Positions 15,903-24,960 of a DNA stretch of 64,000 nt are shown here, one piece after another (the stretch's first letter is position 1; the number at the start of each line of letters is the position of its first letter). The position numbers and the translations under genes are program-made. The notes beneath the pieces are model-generated. The model did not search any database and was not told the origin of the DNA. It worked only from the letters and a program-made list of their open reading frames with translations. Source of the DNA: Hymenobacter sp. PAMC 26628 (GTDB taxonomy: Bacteria > Bacteroidota > Bacteroidia > Cytophagales > Hymenobacteraceae); assembly GCF_001562275.1 (NCBI RefSeq), contig NZ_CP014304.1:1550001-1614000 (forward strand), read 5' to 3'.

Positions 15903-17150
15903 ATTATCAAACAGCTATTTTACCTGTTTTGCCTGCTGCTGGGGCCCCTGGGGGCCCGTGCCCAAGCCCCGGCCGATACGGTGCGCCGGCCCCGCACCGT
16001 GGCCCTCGACACGGTGGCGGTGGCCCCGCAGGCCGTGGACACGCAGGGCTGGCTGCTGCTCGACCCCGACATCCGGGGGGAGTTGGGCGGGGCGGTGGCC
16101 AACCTCTACAACTTCAAGTTCGACCGCGCCGAGCGGCAGTTTCGGTCGCTGCGCCGGCGCTACCCGCACCACCCCATGCCCTACTTTTTGCTGGGCCTGA
16201 ACGTGTGGTGGAAGATGATGCCCAGCAACTTCACCGACCCGAAGTACGACCGGCTGTTTCTGGCCTACATGGACACGACCATTGCCCAGGCCAAGCGCCG
16301 CTACGACGCCGACGACAAGGACTATGAAGCGTGCTTTTTCCTGTCGGCGGCCTACGGGTTCGAGGCGCGGCTGTTCGGCGAGCGTAGCTCCTTCGCCAAG
16401 GCCAGCCTGTACAGCAAGCGGGCCCTCAACTACCTGGAGCGCAGCCGCGAAGCCAACGGCCTCAGCCCCGAGTTTCTGCTCGGCCAGGGCCTGTTCAACT
16501 ACTACGCCGACCTCATCAGCGAGGCGCACCCCTGGCTCAAGCCCGTCCTGGTATTTTTCCCGAAGGGCAACCGTATGCTGGGCCTCCAGCAGGTGCGCAC
16601 CGTGGCCACCGAGGGCTTCTACACCCGCACCGAGGCCAAGATCCAACTCATTGACATGCTGGAAAGCACGCGCGAGAAAAACCCCGCCGGGGCCCTGCAA
16701 ATCTGCGCGGGCCTGATGGCCGAATTCCCCGACAATGCCTACGTGCAGCGCGAGTACGCCAAGCTGTGCTTCGTGACGGGCAACATCGGGCCAGGCGAGG
16801 CCGTGAGCCGCCAGCTGCTCGACAAAATCAACCAGGGCCTGCCCGGCTACGAGGCCACCAGCGGGCGCTACGCAGCCTACTACCTTGGCTACTACAACCA
16901 GTTTATCTACCACAACCTGGTGGCCGCCAAAGACTACTACCTGCGCTGCATCGTCTTTGCCGAAATCAGCAGCCAGACCCAGCAGCGCTACTACGCTTAC
17001 GCCAACGGCAACCTGGCCAAAATAGCCGTTCAGGAGCACGACGCCGCCGCCGCCCGCCGCTATTACCAAGCCATACTCGACCACGCCGACCACAGCCTGC
17101 CCCTGCGCGCCGAAGCCCAGCAATACTTCAAGCCGCGCAAAAAGAAATAG
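15903..17150 (+). CDS. Secreted TPR-like hypothetical protein, start codon unclear
   Basis: The reading frame codes a signal peptide IIKQLFYLFCLLLGPLGARA followed by ~390 residues with TPR-like helices (FDRAERQFRSLRRRYPHHPM, FAKASLYSKRALNYLERSRE, AARRYYQAILDHADHSLPL) and a basic tail. It is probably periplasmic and protein-binding; no family name is certain. No ATG/GTG/TTG precedes the signal peptide after the stop at 15885-15887. The first normal start is GTG 15981, which would lose the signal. I therefore propose ATT 15903, or a lost start. The palindrome ending at 15879 may have replaced the original 5' end. Confidence 0.65.
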   Translation: MIKQLFYLFCLLLGPLGARAQAPADTVRRPRTVALDTVAVAPQAVDTQGWLLLDPDIRGELGGAVANLYNFKFDRAERQFRSLRRRYPHHPMPYFLLGLNVWWKMMPSNFTDPKYDRLFLAYMDTTIAQAKRRYDADDKDYEACFFLSAAYGFEARLFGERSSFAKASLYSKRALNYLERSREANGLSPEFLLGQGLFNYYADLISEAHPWLKPVLVFFPKGNRMLGLQQVRTVATEGFYTRTEAKIQLIDMLESTREKNPAGALQICAGLMAEFPDNAYVQREYAKLCFVTGNIGPGEAVSRQLLDKINQGLPGYEATSGRYAAYYLGYYNQFIYHNLVAAKDYYLRCIVFAEISSQTQQRYYAYANGNLAKIAVQEHDAAAARRYYQAILDHADHSLPLRAEAQQYFKPRKKK

Positions 17151-17170
17151 CGCGGTCTTTCAACACGCTT

Positions 17171-17269
17171 TAGGCCGTCATGCTGAGCGCAGTTGAAGCA
17201 TATCTACCGCTCACTAAACCATTGAATACTGCCGCAGTAGAGATGCTTCGGCTGCGCTCAGCATGACCG
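17171..17269. repeat. Dispersed palindromic repeat, copy 7
   Basis: TAGGCCGTCATGCTGAGCGCAG arm facing CTGCGCTCAGCATGAC, with GAAGCATATC and GAGATGCTTCG inside. Lies between convergent genes. Confidence 0.85.
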
Positions 17270-17310
17270 GGTTATTAACCAACCTGCACGCCCCGGTGTC
17301 CCCTGGGGCC

Positions 17311-19968
17311 CTACTGCTGCGCCTGCTGCAACAGCCGCACGATGAGGCCCGTCCAGCCGGTTTGATGGCTGGCGCCGAGGCCCTTGCCGTTGTCGCCGTC
17401 GAAGTATTCGTGGAAGAGCAGGTAGTTCTTGAAGTGCGGGTCGGTTTGCAGCAGCGCGGCTTGGGCGAAGGCCGGGCGGCGGCCGTCGGGGCCCCGCAGC
17501 AGCAGGCCGGCGAGGCGCTCGGCCAGGGCGGCGGCCACTTGGTGCAGGTTCAGCTCGTGGCCCGAGCCGGTGGGGTACTCGATTTTGAACGAGTCGCCGT
17601 AGTAGAAGTGGAACCGCTGCAACGACTCGATGATGAGGTAGTTGACCGGGAACCAGATGGGGCCCCGCCAGTTCGAGTTGCCGCCGAACATATCGGAGTC
17701 GGACTCGCCGGCCACGTAGGCCACCGTGAAGGCGTTGTCGGCGGTGTGGTACTGGTAGGGCGCGGCCAGGTGGTGGCGCGAGAGCGAGCGGATGCCGTAA
17801 TCGGCCAGGAATTCCTGCTCGTCGAGCATGCGCGTGAGCACGTGGCGCAGGCGGGTGCGGCGCAGCAGGCTGAGGCGGTGGCGGGTGGCCTGGCCGGGCT
17901 CCTGCAACTGGCCCACGAGGGCGGCCAAATGGGGGCGGTGGTTGAGGAGCCACGTGGCCCGGGCCATAAAGTGCGGCGCGGCCGCCAGCAGCTCGTCGTC
18001 CAGTACTTCCACGGCAAACAGCGGAATCAGGCCCACCATCGAGCGGATGCGCAAGCTGGTGCGCGAGTCGTCGGGGGCGTGCAGCACGTCGTAGTAAAAG
18101 TTGTCCTGCTCGTCCCAAAGGTTGAGTTCGCCGCCGCCGCCGCGCGTCATGGCGTCGGCGATGTAGAGGAAATGCTCGAAGAACTTGCTGGCCATGTCCT
18201 GGTACACGGGGTTGGTTTGGGCCAGCTCCAGGGCCATGCGCATCAGGTTGAGGGCGAACATGGCCATCCAGCTGGTGCCGTCGCTCTGCTCCATTTTGCC
18301 GCCGGTGGGCAGCGGCGAGCTGCGGTCGAACACCCCAATGTTGTCCATCCCCAAAAAGCCGCCCTCAAAAATGTTGCGCTCGTCGCGGTCCTTGCGGTTC
18401 ACCCACCAGGTAAACGTCATCACCAGCTTCTGGAACACGGCCTCCAGAAAGGCGCGGTCGCCCTGGCCGCCGTTCAGCTTTTTGTCCATCTGGTACACGC
18501 GCCAGGTGGCCCAGGCGTGCACCGGCGGGTTCACGTCCTCGAATTTCCACTCGTAGGCCGGCATCTGGCCGTTGGGGTGCAGGTAGCCGTCCTGGCAGAG
18601 CAGGCGCAGCTGGCTCTTGGCAAATTCGGCGTCCACCGCCGCCAGCGGCAGGCAATGAAAGGCCAGGTCCCAGGCCGCGTACCAGGGGTATTCCCATTTG
18701 TCGGGCATCGACACCAGGTCGGCGTTGTGCAGGTGGCGCCAGGTGGCGTTGCGGCCCGCGCGCCGCGCCGCGGGCAGCGGGGCCCCGGGGTGGGCGGGGT
18801 CGCCGTCGAGCCACTGGGCCACGTCGTAGTAGTAGAACTGCTTGCTCCAGAGCATGCCGGCGTAGGCCTGGCGCTGCACGTTGCGGGCGTCGGCGCCGGT
18901 CAATCCTTCCTGAAGGCAGTCGTAGAACACGTCGGCTTCCTGTCGGCGGGCGGCAAATACGGCATCGAAATCGGCAAATGGGGCCCCCAGCTCGGCCTGG
19001 CTGAGGCGCAGGCGCATGGTGTGGGGTTGGCCCGGGGCCACGGTGGCGGTGTAGCAGGCGGCGGCCTTGGTGCCGCGCCGGGCGGGGTTCACGGCGTCGT
19101 CGTCGCCCTCCACCACGTAGCGGTTGATGCCATCTTTGTAGTACGCGCCGGTGGCGGGGTTGTAGTTGGGGGCCCCGGCGTGGTCGGCCCCGGGCTCCGT
19201 TTCGGGCCGCGTGTCGTTGTCGCAAAACAGTAGGGCGGCGGGGCCGTCGCAGTACAGCTGGTAGCGGCCCAGGGTGGGGTGCTCGGCGCGCACCGTGCCG
19301 GCGGGGCCGGCGGCCAGGGTAGGGCGGGCGTCGTCGTAGCCCCAGGCCCAGGTGTTGCGGAACCAGAGCTGCGGCAGGATGGCCAGCGGCGCGGCCTGGG
19401 GCCCCCGGTTGTGGGCCGTGATGGAAATAAGCAGGTCGTCGGGCCCCGCCTTGGCGTACTCGATGAACACGTCGAAGTAGCGCCCGTCGTCGAAAATGCC
19501 GGTGTCGAGCAGCTCATATTCGGGTTCCTGACGGCTGCGGGCGGCGTTTTCCTGGCGCAGCTGTTCGTAGGGAAACGCGGCCTGCGGGTACTTGTACAGC
19601 ATGCGCATGTAGGAGTGCGTGGGCGTGCTGTCGAGGTAATAGTAGACCTCCTTCACGTCCTCGCCGTGGTTGCCCTCGCCGTTGGTGAGGCCAAACAGGC
19701 GCTCCTTGAGCTGGTCATCCTGCCCGTTCCACAGGCCCACGGCGAAGCACAGGTGCTGCTGGTCGTCGGAGATGCCGCCGAGGCCTTCCTCGCCCCAGCG
19801 GTAGGCGTAGGCGCGGGCGCGCTCGTGGGTGATGTGACCCCAGGCGTTGCCGTCGGGGCTGTAGTCTTCGCGCACCGTACCCCACTGGCGCTCAGTGAGG
19901 TAGGGGCCAAATTTCTTCCAGGGGGCTGTTTTCGCGGTGGCCGCGGCGAGGCGTCGTTGTTCTTCCAT
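17311..19968 (-). CDS. Large cytosolic glucosidase, MGH1/GH63-like
   Basis: 885 aa, no signal peptide. N-terminal domain WKKFGPYLTERQWGTVREDY with HITHERARAYAYRWGEEGLGG, then a C-terminal (alpha/alpha)6-type catalytic region with KWEYPWYAAWDLAFHCLPL (~residue 425), GFLGMDNIGVFDR, DGTSWMAMFALNLMRMAL, SNWRGPIWFPVNYLII and HQTGWTGL near the end. This layout is that of the mannosylglycerate-hydrolase-like/GH63 glucosidases of bacteria. The substrate is likely an alpha-glucoside or glycerate-linked sugar. The MEEQRRLAAAT start (19968) was chosen over an upstream ORF extension lacking family similarity. Divergent from the trehalase, which hints at joint disaccharide use. Confidence 0.85.
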   Translation of the reverse strand: MEEQRRLAAATAKTAPWKKFGPYLTERQWGTVREDYSPDGNAWGHITHERARAYAYRWGEEGLGGISDDQQHLCFAVGLWNGQDDQLKERLFGLTNGEGNHGEDVKEVYYYLDSTPTHSYMRMLYKYPQAAFPYEQLRQENAARSRQEPEYELLDTGIFDDGRYFDVFIEYAKAGPDDLLISITAHNRGPQAAPLAILPQLWFRNTWAWGYDDARPTLAAGPAGTVRAEHPTLGRYQLYCDGPAALLFCDNDTRPETEPGADHAGAPNYNPATGAYYKDGINRYVVEGDDDAVNPARRGTKAAACYTATVAPGQPHTMRLRLSQAELGAPFADFDAVFAARRQEADVFYDCLQEGLTGADARNVQRQAYAGMLWSKQFYYYDVAQWLDGDPAHPGAPLPAARRAGRNATWRHLHNADLVSMPDKWEYPWYAAWDLAFHCLPLAAVDAEFAKSQLRLLCQDGYLHPNGQMPAYEWKFEDVNPPVHAWATWRVYQMDKKLNGGQGDRAFLEAVFQKLVMTFTWWVNRKDRDERNIFEGGFLGMDNIGVFDRSSPLPTGGKMEQSDGTSWMAMFALNLMRMALELAQTNPVYQDMASKFFEHFLYIADAMTRGGGGELNLWDEQDNFYYDVLHAPDDSRTSLRIRSMVGLIPLFAVEVLDDELLAAAPHFMARATWLLNHRPHLAALVGQLQEPGQATRHRLSLLRRTRLRHVLTRMLDEQEFLADYGIRSLSRHHLAAPYQYHTADNAFTVAYVAGESDSDMFGGNSNWRGPIWFPVNYLIIESLQRFHFYYGDSFKIEYPTGSGHELNLHQVAAALAERLAGLLLRGPDGRRPAFAQAALLQTDPHFKNYLLFHEYFDGDNGKGLGASHQTGWTGLIVRLLQQAQQ

Positions 19969-20270
19969 GTGGGCGGGCGCAGGGGCGGGGCAAGGGGCCC
20001 CGCCGGGTGGCGCGTTGCCGCAAACAAACGCACCAAAGCGCATGAGGTTGTGCTGGCCGCTGCCGAAGCGCCAGCGTAGCTCGCCTACTAAAGGCCTCCC
20101 AGGGGCCCGTAAAGGTAGTTTGGGAGGACTCCGGCTAAAAAGCAAGGGCGGCAAAAAAATGCGCTGCCGGCCCCAAGTAGGGCCCCGGCCGGGCCCCCAC
20201 GCCGCGCCGTGGCCGTTGGCCAAAAAGCGCCGAACTTGCCGGCCCGTTCCCATTCCAACGCTCCTTGCCC
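19969..20270. other. 302-bp divergent intergenic region, glucosidase/trehalase
   Basis: GC-rich gap with several GGGGCCC strings, e.g. around 20178-20192. It must carry promoters for both directions. A weak TAGTTTGG lies near 20115 on the plus strand, but no confident box pair was found. No gene is supported. Confidence 0.5.
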
Positions 20271-21917
20271 ATGCGCAACTCCTTCTGCGCCCTCGGGCTC
20301 GCCCTGCTGGCGGGCGCGGCCCACGCCCAGGCCCCCGCGGCCGCCCCGGCCGCTGCCCCCGCTGCCCCCGCCGCCCGGGTGGCTCCCGCCCGTGCGCTGC
20401 CGCTGTCGCCCCGGCAGCTGTACCCCGGCCTGTTCGAGGCCGTGCAGCTCGGGCACGTGTACCCCGACGGCAAAACCTTCGTGGATGCGCTGCCCAAGGC
20501 GCCGGTGGCCACCATCGTGGCCGCCTACGCGCAGCAGCACCAGCAGCCCGGCTTCGACCTGAAAGCCTTCGCCGACACCTACTTTCAAGCCCCAGTGGCA
20601 GGCACGGACGTCTACCGTAGCGACATCGCCGCCGGCCTGCGCGCCCACCTCGACACGCTGTGGACGGTGCTGCAGCGCCGGCCCGACGCCGCGGCCGTGA
20701 CGCCCGGCTCGTCGCTGCTGCCGCTGCCGCACCCGTACCTGGTGCCCGGCGGCCGCTTCCGCGAGGTGTACTACTGGGACTCGTACTTCACGATGCTGGG
20801 CCTGGTGGACGCCCACCGCGTGGGCCTGGTGCGCGACATGGTGGACAATTTTGCCTACCTCATCGGGCGCTACGGCTTCATCCCCAACGGCAACCGCACC
20901 TACTACCTCACCCGCTCGCAGCCGCCGTTCTTCGCCCAAATGGTGGAGCTGCTGGCCACCGCCCAGGGCGACACCGTGCGCCGCCGCTACCAAGGGGCCT
21001 TGCTGGGCGAGTACACCTACTGGATGGCTGGGGCCGATGCCGTGCGCGCCGGCACCGCCGCTGGCCCGGTGGTGCGCCTGCCCAGTGGGGCCCTGCTGAA
21101 CCGCTACTGGGACGCCAGCACCGAGCCCCGCGAGGAGTCGTACGCCGAGGACGTGGCCGCCGCCAAGCTGAGCCGCCAGGCCCCGGCCGCATTCTACCGC
21201 AACATCCGGGCGGCGGCCGCCTCGGGCTGGGACTTCAGCAGCCGCTGGTTTGGGCCCGATGGCACGCTGGGCTCCATCCAAACCACCGATTTGGTGGCCG
21301 TGGACTTAAACTGCCTGCTTTATGGGCTGGAGCAAACCATTGCCCGCGGCTACCGCCAGCAGGGCAACGCCGCGCAGGCCGCTGCCTTCGAGCAAAAGGC
21401 TACCCGCCGCCGCCAAGCCCTGCTGCAATACTGCTGGGACCCGGCCACCGGTTGGTTTACCGACTACAACTGGCGACTAGGGAAGCGCTCGGCCCGCCAC
21501 ACGCTGGCGGGGGTATTTCCGCTGGCCCTGGGGCTGGCCCTGCCCGCCCAGGCCAAGCTGGTGGCGGCTGGCTTGGAGCGCGACTTCCTCAAGCCCGGCG
21601 GCCTCGTGACCACGCCCTTGCGCACCGGCCAGCAGTGGGACGCGCCCAACGCCTGGGCCCCCTTGCAGTGGATGAGTATCAGCGGGTTGCGCAAGTACAA
21701 CCAGCCCGCCCTGGTCCGCACCGTGGCCCTGCGCTGGGCCGGCCTGAACGCCCGCGTGTTCACCCAAACCGGCAAGCTGCTGGAGAAATACAACGTGCTG
21801 GACGTGAACACCGCCGCCGGCGGCGGCGAGTACCCGCTGCAAGACGGCTTCGGCTGGACCAACGGCACGCTGCTCTGGCTCCTGAACCGCTACCCCGGCG
21901 CCGGCAAGCCGCTGTAA
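20271..21917 (+). CDS. treA: Periplasmic alpha,alpha-trehalase (GH37)
   Basis: 548 aa. Signal peptide MRNSFCALGLALLAGAAHAQ, then an Ala/Pro-rich linker. Trehalase signature 1 PGGRFREVYYWDSYFTMLGL is at about residues 158-177 and signature 2 QWDAPNAWAPLQ near 455. The conserved DGFGWTNG is close to the C-terminus. It hydrolyses trehalose to two glucose in the periplasm. The start at 20271 gives the cleanest signal peptide; an ATG two codons earlier (20265) is possible. Divergent from the GH63-like enzyme. Confidence 0.95.
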   Translation: MRNSFCALGLALLAGAAHAQAPAAAPAAAPAAPAARVAPARALPLSPRQLYPGLFEAVQLGHVYPDGKTFVDALPKAPVATIVAAYAQQHQQPGFDLKAFADTYFQAPVAGTDVYRSDIAAGLRAHLDTLWTVLQRRPDAAAVTPGSSLLPLPHPYLVPGGRFREVYYWDSYFTMLGLVDAHRVGLVRDMVDNFAYLIGRYGFIPNGNRTYYLTRSQPPFFAQMVELLATAQGDTVRRRYQGALLGEYTYWMAGADAVRAGTAAGPVVRLPSGALLNRYWDASTEPREESYAEDVAAAKLSRQAPAAFYRNIRAAAASGWDFSSRWFGPDGTLGSIQTTDLVAVDLNCLLYGLEQTIARGYRQQGNAAQAAAFEQKATRRRQALLQYCWDPATGWFTDYNWRLGKRSARHTLAGVFPLALGLALPAQAKLVAAGLERDFLKPGGLVTTPLRTGQQWDAPNAWAPLQWMSISGLRKYNQPALVRTVALRWAGLNARVFTQTGKLLEKYNVLDVNTAAGGGEYPLQDGFGWTNGTLLWLLNRYPGAGKPL

Positions 21918-21955
21918 GTATTAGGAGGTGTTAGCAGCCGTTTGGGTTTTTGGAA

Positions 21956-22050
21956 CGGTCATGCTGAGCGCAGCCGAAGCATCTCTACTGGGGTAGTAAT
22001 CAATTGATATACTGCCGCGGTAAAGATGCTTCGCTGCGCGCTGCATGACG
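21956..22050. repeat. Dispersed palindromic repeat, copy 8
   Basis: Left arm CGGTCATGCTGAGCGCAGCCGAAGCATCTC; right arm AAGATGCTTCGCTGCGCGCTGCATGACG. Confidence 0.85.
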
Positions 22051-22110
22051 TGCTGCTGTTTTGGATTGGGAACAATTCTAATGATTCCCGGGGCCCCAGA
22101 GTAGCCGCGC

Positions 22111-22629
22111 CTATTTCTCGGGCTGCTTCTGCGACTGCCACAGCACCACTTGCCAGCCGTTGGCCGGGCTTTTCACCTGCACCACCACGTATTTAAGGTG
22201 GGCCACGTTGGGCGTGCCGTCGGGCTTATTGGGCTGGTAGATGATGATTTGGCCGTTTACCACCGCCGTTTGGCCACCGTTGTAGGCGCGCACGTTCAGG
22301 TTTTCCACCTCGATTTTATCATACACGCTCTTGCCGTCGCGGATGCTCTGGAGGTAGTCCGTTTTGCCGTTTTGCTTGCCGCTGGCGTGGGTGTACACCA
22401 GGTCGTCGGCGAAAGCTTTTTCCAGGAACGTGTAATCCTTGCTGACTTGGGCGGCGAAGCGCTGGCGCTCCAGCGCCTCCACTTCCTTCACTGCGGCGGC
22501 GTTGCGCTCGGCTAGCTTGCCCTCCACGGCCACCAGGTCGGTGGGGCGGCGGGGGGCTTTGGAAGCCCCCTGGGCAAAGCCAGCCACGGGCAGGGCCCCC
22601 AGCACGAGTGCCGCAAATAATTGTTTCAT
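22111..22629 (-). CDS. Secreted SnoaL/DUF4440-like NTF2-fold protein
   Basis: 172 aa. Signal peptide MKQLFAALVLGALPVAGFAQ, then an NTF2-like domain. Supporting stretches are EALERQRFAAQVSKDYTFLEKAFADDLVYTHASG, QSIRDGKSVYDKIEVENLNVRAYNGGQTAVVNG and a final strand with LWQSQKQ. DUF4440 proteins are small cone-shaped folds of diverse or unknown function. It starts 11 bp after the end of the hexuronate transporter on the same strand, so it may be the last gene of that operon. A role in uronate metabolism is not shown. Confidence 0.85.
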   Translation of the reverse strand: MKQLFAALVLGALPVAGFAQGASKAPRRPTDLVAVEGKLAERNAAAVKEVEALERQRFAAQVSKDYTFLEKAFADDLVYTHASGKQNGKTDYLQSIRDGKSVYDKIEVENLNVRAYNGGQTAVVNGQIIIYQPNKPDGTPNVAHLKYVVVQVKSPANGWQVVLWQSQKQPEK

Positions 22630-22639
22630 CAGCAATGGG

Positions 22640-24034
22640 TTAGGAAGCGGTGGGGAGGATGTCTTCGTCGTCGAGCACGATGGGTTCCATGCGCGGCACC
22701 AGGGCAAACATCAGCACCCAGGCCACCAGGTAGGCCCCGCCGCAAATCAAAAACATGATGAAATAGGCCTTGTCGAGCTGGCCAATGGCCTCGTAGTGCA
22801 CAAACATGCGCTTCTGCACCAGGGCCGTGAGGGCGATGCCGCCCAGGCCCCCGGCCATGCCCCCAATGCCCGTGACGGAGGCCACGGCCCGCTTCGGAAA
22901 CATGTCCGACACGGTAGTGAAAATATTAGCGCTCCAGGCCTGGTGGGCCGCCGCGGCAATCCCAATCACGCCCACGGCCAGCCACATGTTGGTTTTGCCC
23001 AAATACTGCGCAAACACAATCGGGAACACGCAAAAGGCAATGAGCAGCATAGCCGACTTGCGGGCCTGAAACGCGGGCAGGCCGCGTTTGATAAAGCCCA
23101 GCGGCAGGTAGCCGCCGCCCACGCTGCCCACGCTCGAGAGCACGTACACGGCCGCCACCGGCAGGGCAACGCCCGTGCCCGTGAGGTGGTACTGCTTGCC
23201 CAGGAAATCGGGGAGCCAGAACAGGTAGAACCACCAAATGGGGTCGGTGATGAACTTGCCGATCACGAAGGCCCAGGTTTGGCGGAAGCCCAACAGGCGG
23301 CCCCACGAGGCCTTGGGTTTTTCCTCCACCACGCCCTCGGCGGGCAGGCCGGCGGGAATGTCGGCGTTGATGTAGTCAAACTCGGCCTTACTGAGCTTGG
23401 GGTGAGTAGCCGGCGTTTCGTAATACTTGTTCCACAGCACCAACCACACGAAACCTAGGGCCCCGGTGATGATAAACGCCCACTGCCAGCCGATGGTGAC
23501 GGCGATGAGCGGCACGGTGAGCGGGGCCACGATGGCCCCTACGTTCGAGCCCGAGTTGAAGATGCCCGTGGCCAGGGCCCGCTCGCGCTGCGGAAACCAC
23601 TCGGCCGTGGTTTTGATGGCCGCCGGGAAGTTGCCGGCCTCGGTGATGCCCAGAAACGCCCGCGCCACCCCAAAGCCCAACGTGCTGCTAACCAATGCGT
23701 GGCCCATCGCCGCCAGGCTCCACAAGGCCGTCGAGAAGGCGTAGCCTTTCTTGGTGCCCAGCTTGTCGATGATGCGGCCCGCGCCCACCATGCCCACCGC
23801 GTAGGCTAGCTTAAAGGCAATTTCGATGTTGGCGTAATCGCCTGAATTCCAGCTGAATGCCTTTTCCAGGTAGGGCTTCAGTAGCGAGATAACCGCCCGG
23901 TCGAGGTAGTTGATCGTGGTGGCAAAAAACACCAGCGAACAGATGGTCCAGCGGTATCGGCCTATGCCGGGGGCCCCGGTCACGGGCGGGGGCGGCGAGC
24001 TGCGAAGGGCGGGGTTCATGGAGCGGAGGGTCAT
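22640..24034 (-). CDS. exuT: MFS hexuronate transporter, ExuT-like
   Basis: 464 aa, twelve predicted membrane helices with the N-terminal segment RWTICSLVFFATTINYLDRAVISLL. INYLDRAVI is the anion:cation symporter (ACS) family signature found in ExuT/GudP proteins. Other marks are GRIIDKLGTKKGYAFS in loop 2-3 and FLGITEAGNFPAAIKTTAEWFP. It would import galacturonate or glucuronate across the inner membrane. It lies directly downstream of kdgA/kdgK/uxaC/uxaA/uxaB on the same strand, which strongly supports hexuronate. The start is 24034 or the Met at 24019. Confidence 0.9.
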   Translation of the reverse strand: MTLRSMNPALRSSPPPPVTGAPGIGRYRWTICSLVFFATTINYLDRAVISLLKPYLEKAFSWNSGDYANIEIAFKLAYAVGMVGAGRIIDKLGTKKGYAFSTALWSLAAMGHALVSSTLGFGVARAFLGITEAGNFPAAIKTTAEWFPQRERALATGIFNSGSNVGAIVAPLTVPLIAVTIGWQWAFIITGALGFVWLVLWNKYYETPATHPKLSKAEFDYINADIPAGLPAEGVVEEKPKASWGRLLGFRQTWAFVIGKFITDPIWWFYLFWLPDFLGKQYHLTGTGVALPVAAVYVLSSVGSVGGGYLPLGFIKRGLPAFQARKSAMLLIAFCVFPIVFAQYLGKTNMWLAVGVIGIAAAAHQAWSANIFTTVSDMFPKRAVASVTGIGGMAGGLGGIALTALVQKRMFVHYEAIGQLDKAYFIMFLICGGAYLVAWVLMFALVPRMEPIVLDDEDILPTAS

Positions 24035-24093
24035 TCAACAGTTAGCATTTAACATTTAGCAGCGGTTGGCCGGCCGTTTTTGAGCTGGTGCTG

Positions 24094-24152
24094 TAGAACG
24101 GCGTGGTACTCCGTTCGGCATGCGCACGGCAACGGAGTACCACTCCGTTTTA
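24094..24152. repeat. Short inverted repeat of a second type (exuT-kdgA gap)
   Basis: AACGGCGTGGTACTCCGTT faces AACGGAGTACCACTCCGTT. Stem about 18 bp, loop CGGCATGCGCACGGC. A fragment of similar sequence is at 11992-12011. It might be a terminator-like or mobile palindrome. Confidence 0.75.
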
Positions 24153-24194
24153 CACGCTTGGCTGGCCGGTTGCTGGGGTGTTAAATGGTAATTG

Positions 24195-24848
24195 TTAATT
24201 GTTAAATGATGAAAGAAACTGCATAAGCGGAGCCACGCGGCCGGTAATTGTGGCTGGGTCGGCCGCGCCCTTAAAGAGCTGCGAGCCAATGCCTACCACG
24301 TTCACGCCGGCCCCGAACCACTCGCCCAGGTTCTCGGTGGTGGGCTCCACGCCGCCGGTCACCATCAGCGGCACCTGGGGCATGGGGCCCCGCAGCGCCC
24401 GGATGTAGTCGGGGCCCACCAGGTTGCCGGGGAAGATTTTGACCAGCCCCGCGCCGAGCTGCTGGGCGGCGTAAATTTCGTTGGGCGTGAGGGCCCCCGG
24501 CACCCAGGCCACGCCGTGGGCGCGGCAGGCGGCGGCCACCTCAGCCGTCGTCACGGGCTGCACCACGAAGGCGGCCCCGGCGCCGATGAACCGCTCGGCG
24601 TCGGCCGCGGTGTAGATGGTGCCAATGCCGAGGAGCAGCTCGGGCAACTCGGCGGTGAGCTTGGCTAATGCCTGGAAAACCTCGTAGGCCTGGGGGCCCC
24701 GGTTAGTGAACTCGAACACCCGCACGCCGCCCGCGTAGCAGGCCCGCACCACGTCTTGGGCGTGGGCCGCATCGGCGTGGTAAAAAACGGGGACCAGCGG
24801 CGCTTGCAGCGTGCGGGCCAACACGTCGGCGGCAGAGAATTGGGGCAT
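24195..24848 (-). CDS. kdgA: 2-dehydro-3-deoxyphosphogluconate aldolase (KDPG aldolase)
   Basis: 217 aa class I aldolase. It splits KDPG into pyruvate and glyceraldehyde-3-phosphate, the last step of galacturonate breakdown. Schiff-base lysine K137 in LVKIFPGN; general acid/base and binding residues E46 and R50 in FEFTNRGP. The (beta/alpha)8 strand pattern LLLGIGTIYTAADAERFI is typical. The start MPQFSAADVL (24848) fits the family length; an upstream ORF extension does not. Same strand as kdgK, with 112 bp between. Confidence 0.94.
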   Translation of the reverse strand: MPQFSAADVLARTLQAPLVPVFYHADAAHAQDVVRACYAGGVRVFEFTNRGPQAYEVFQALAKLTAELPELLLGIGTIYTAADAERFIGAGAAFVVQPVTTAEVAAACRAHGVAWVPGALTPNEIYAAQQLGAGLVKIFPGNLVGPDYIRALRGPMPQVPLMVTGGVEPTTENLGEWFGAGVNVVGIGSQLFKGAADPATITGRVAPLMQFLSSFNN

Positions 24849-24960
24849 GGGCCTGGGCAAGGAATAAACGATTGTGCGAAGATGATCTAATCCAGGGCCC
24901 ATTCCTAGTAAAAAAGCCGGGAACGTTTGCGGTAGCTGGGCCCTGCTGGGGGCCAAAAAC

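Noticed and set aside
17263..19233. 656-codon open frame on the plus strand
   Set aside because: Antisense to the GH63-like glucosidase and also His/Gly/Val-rich shadow sequence.
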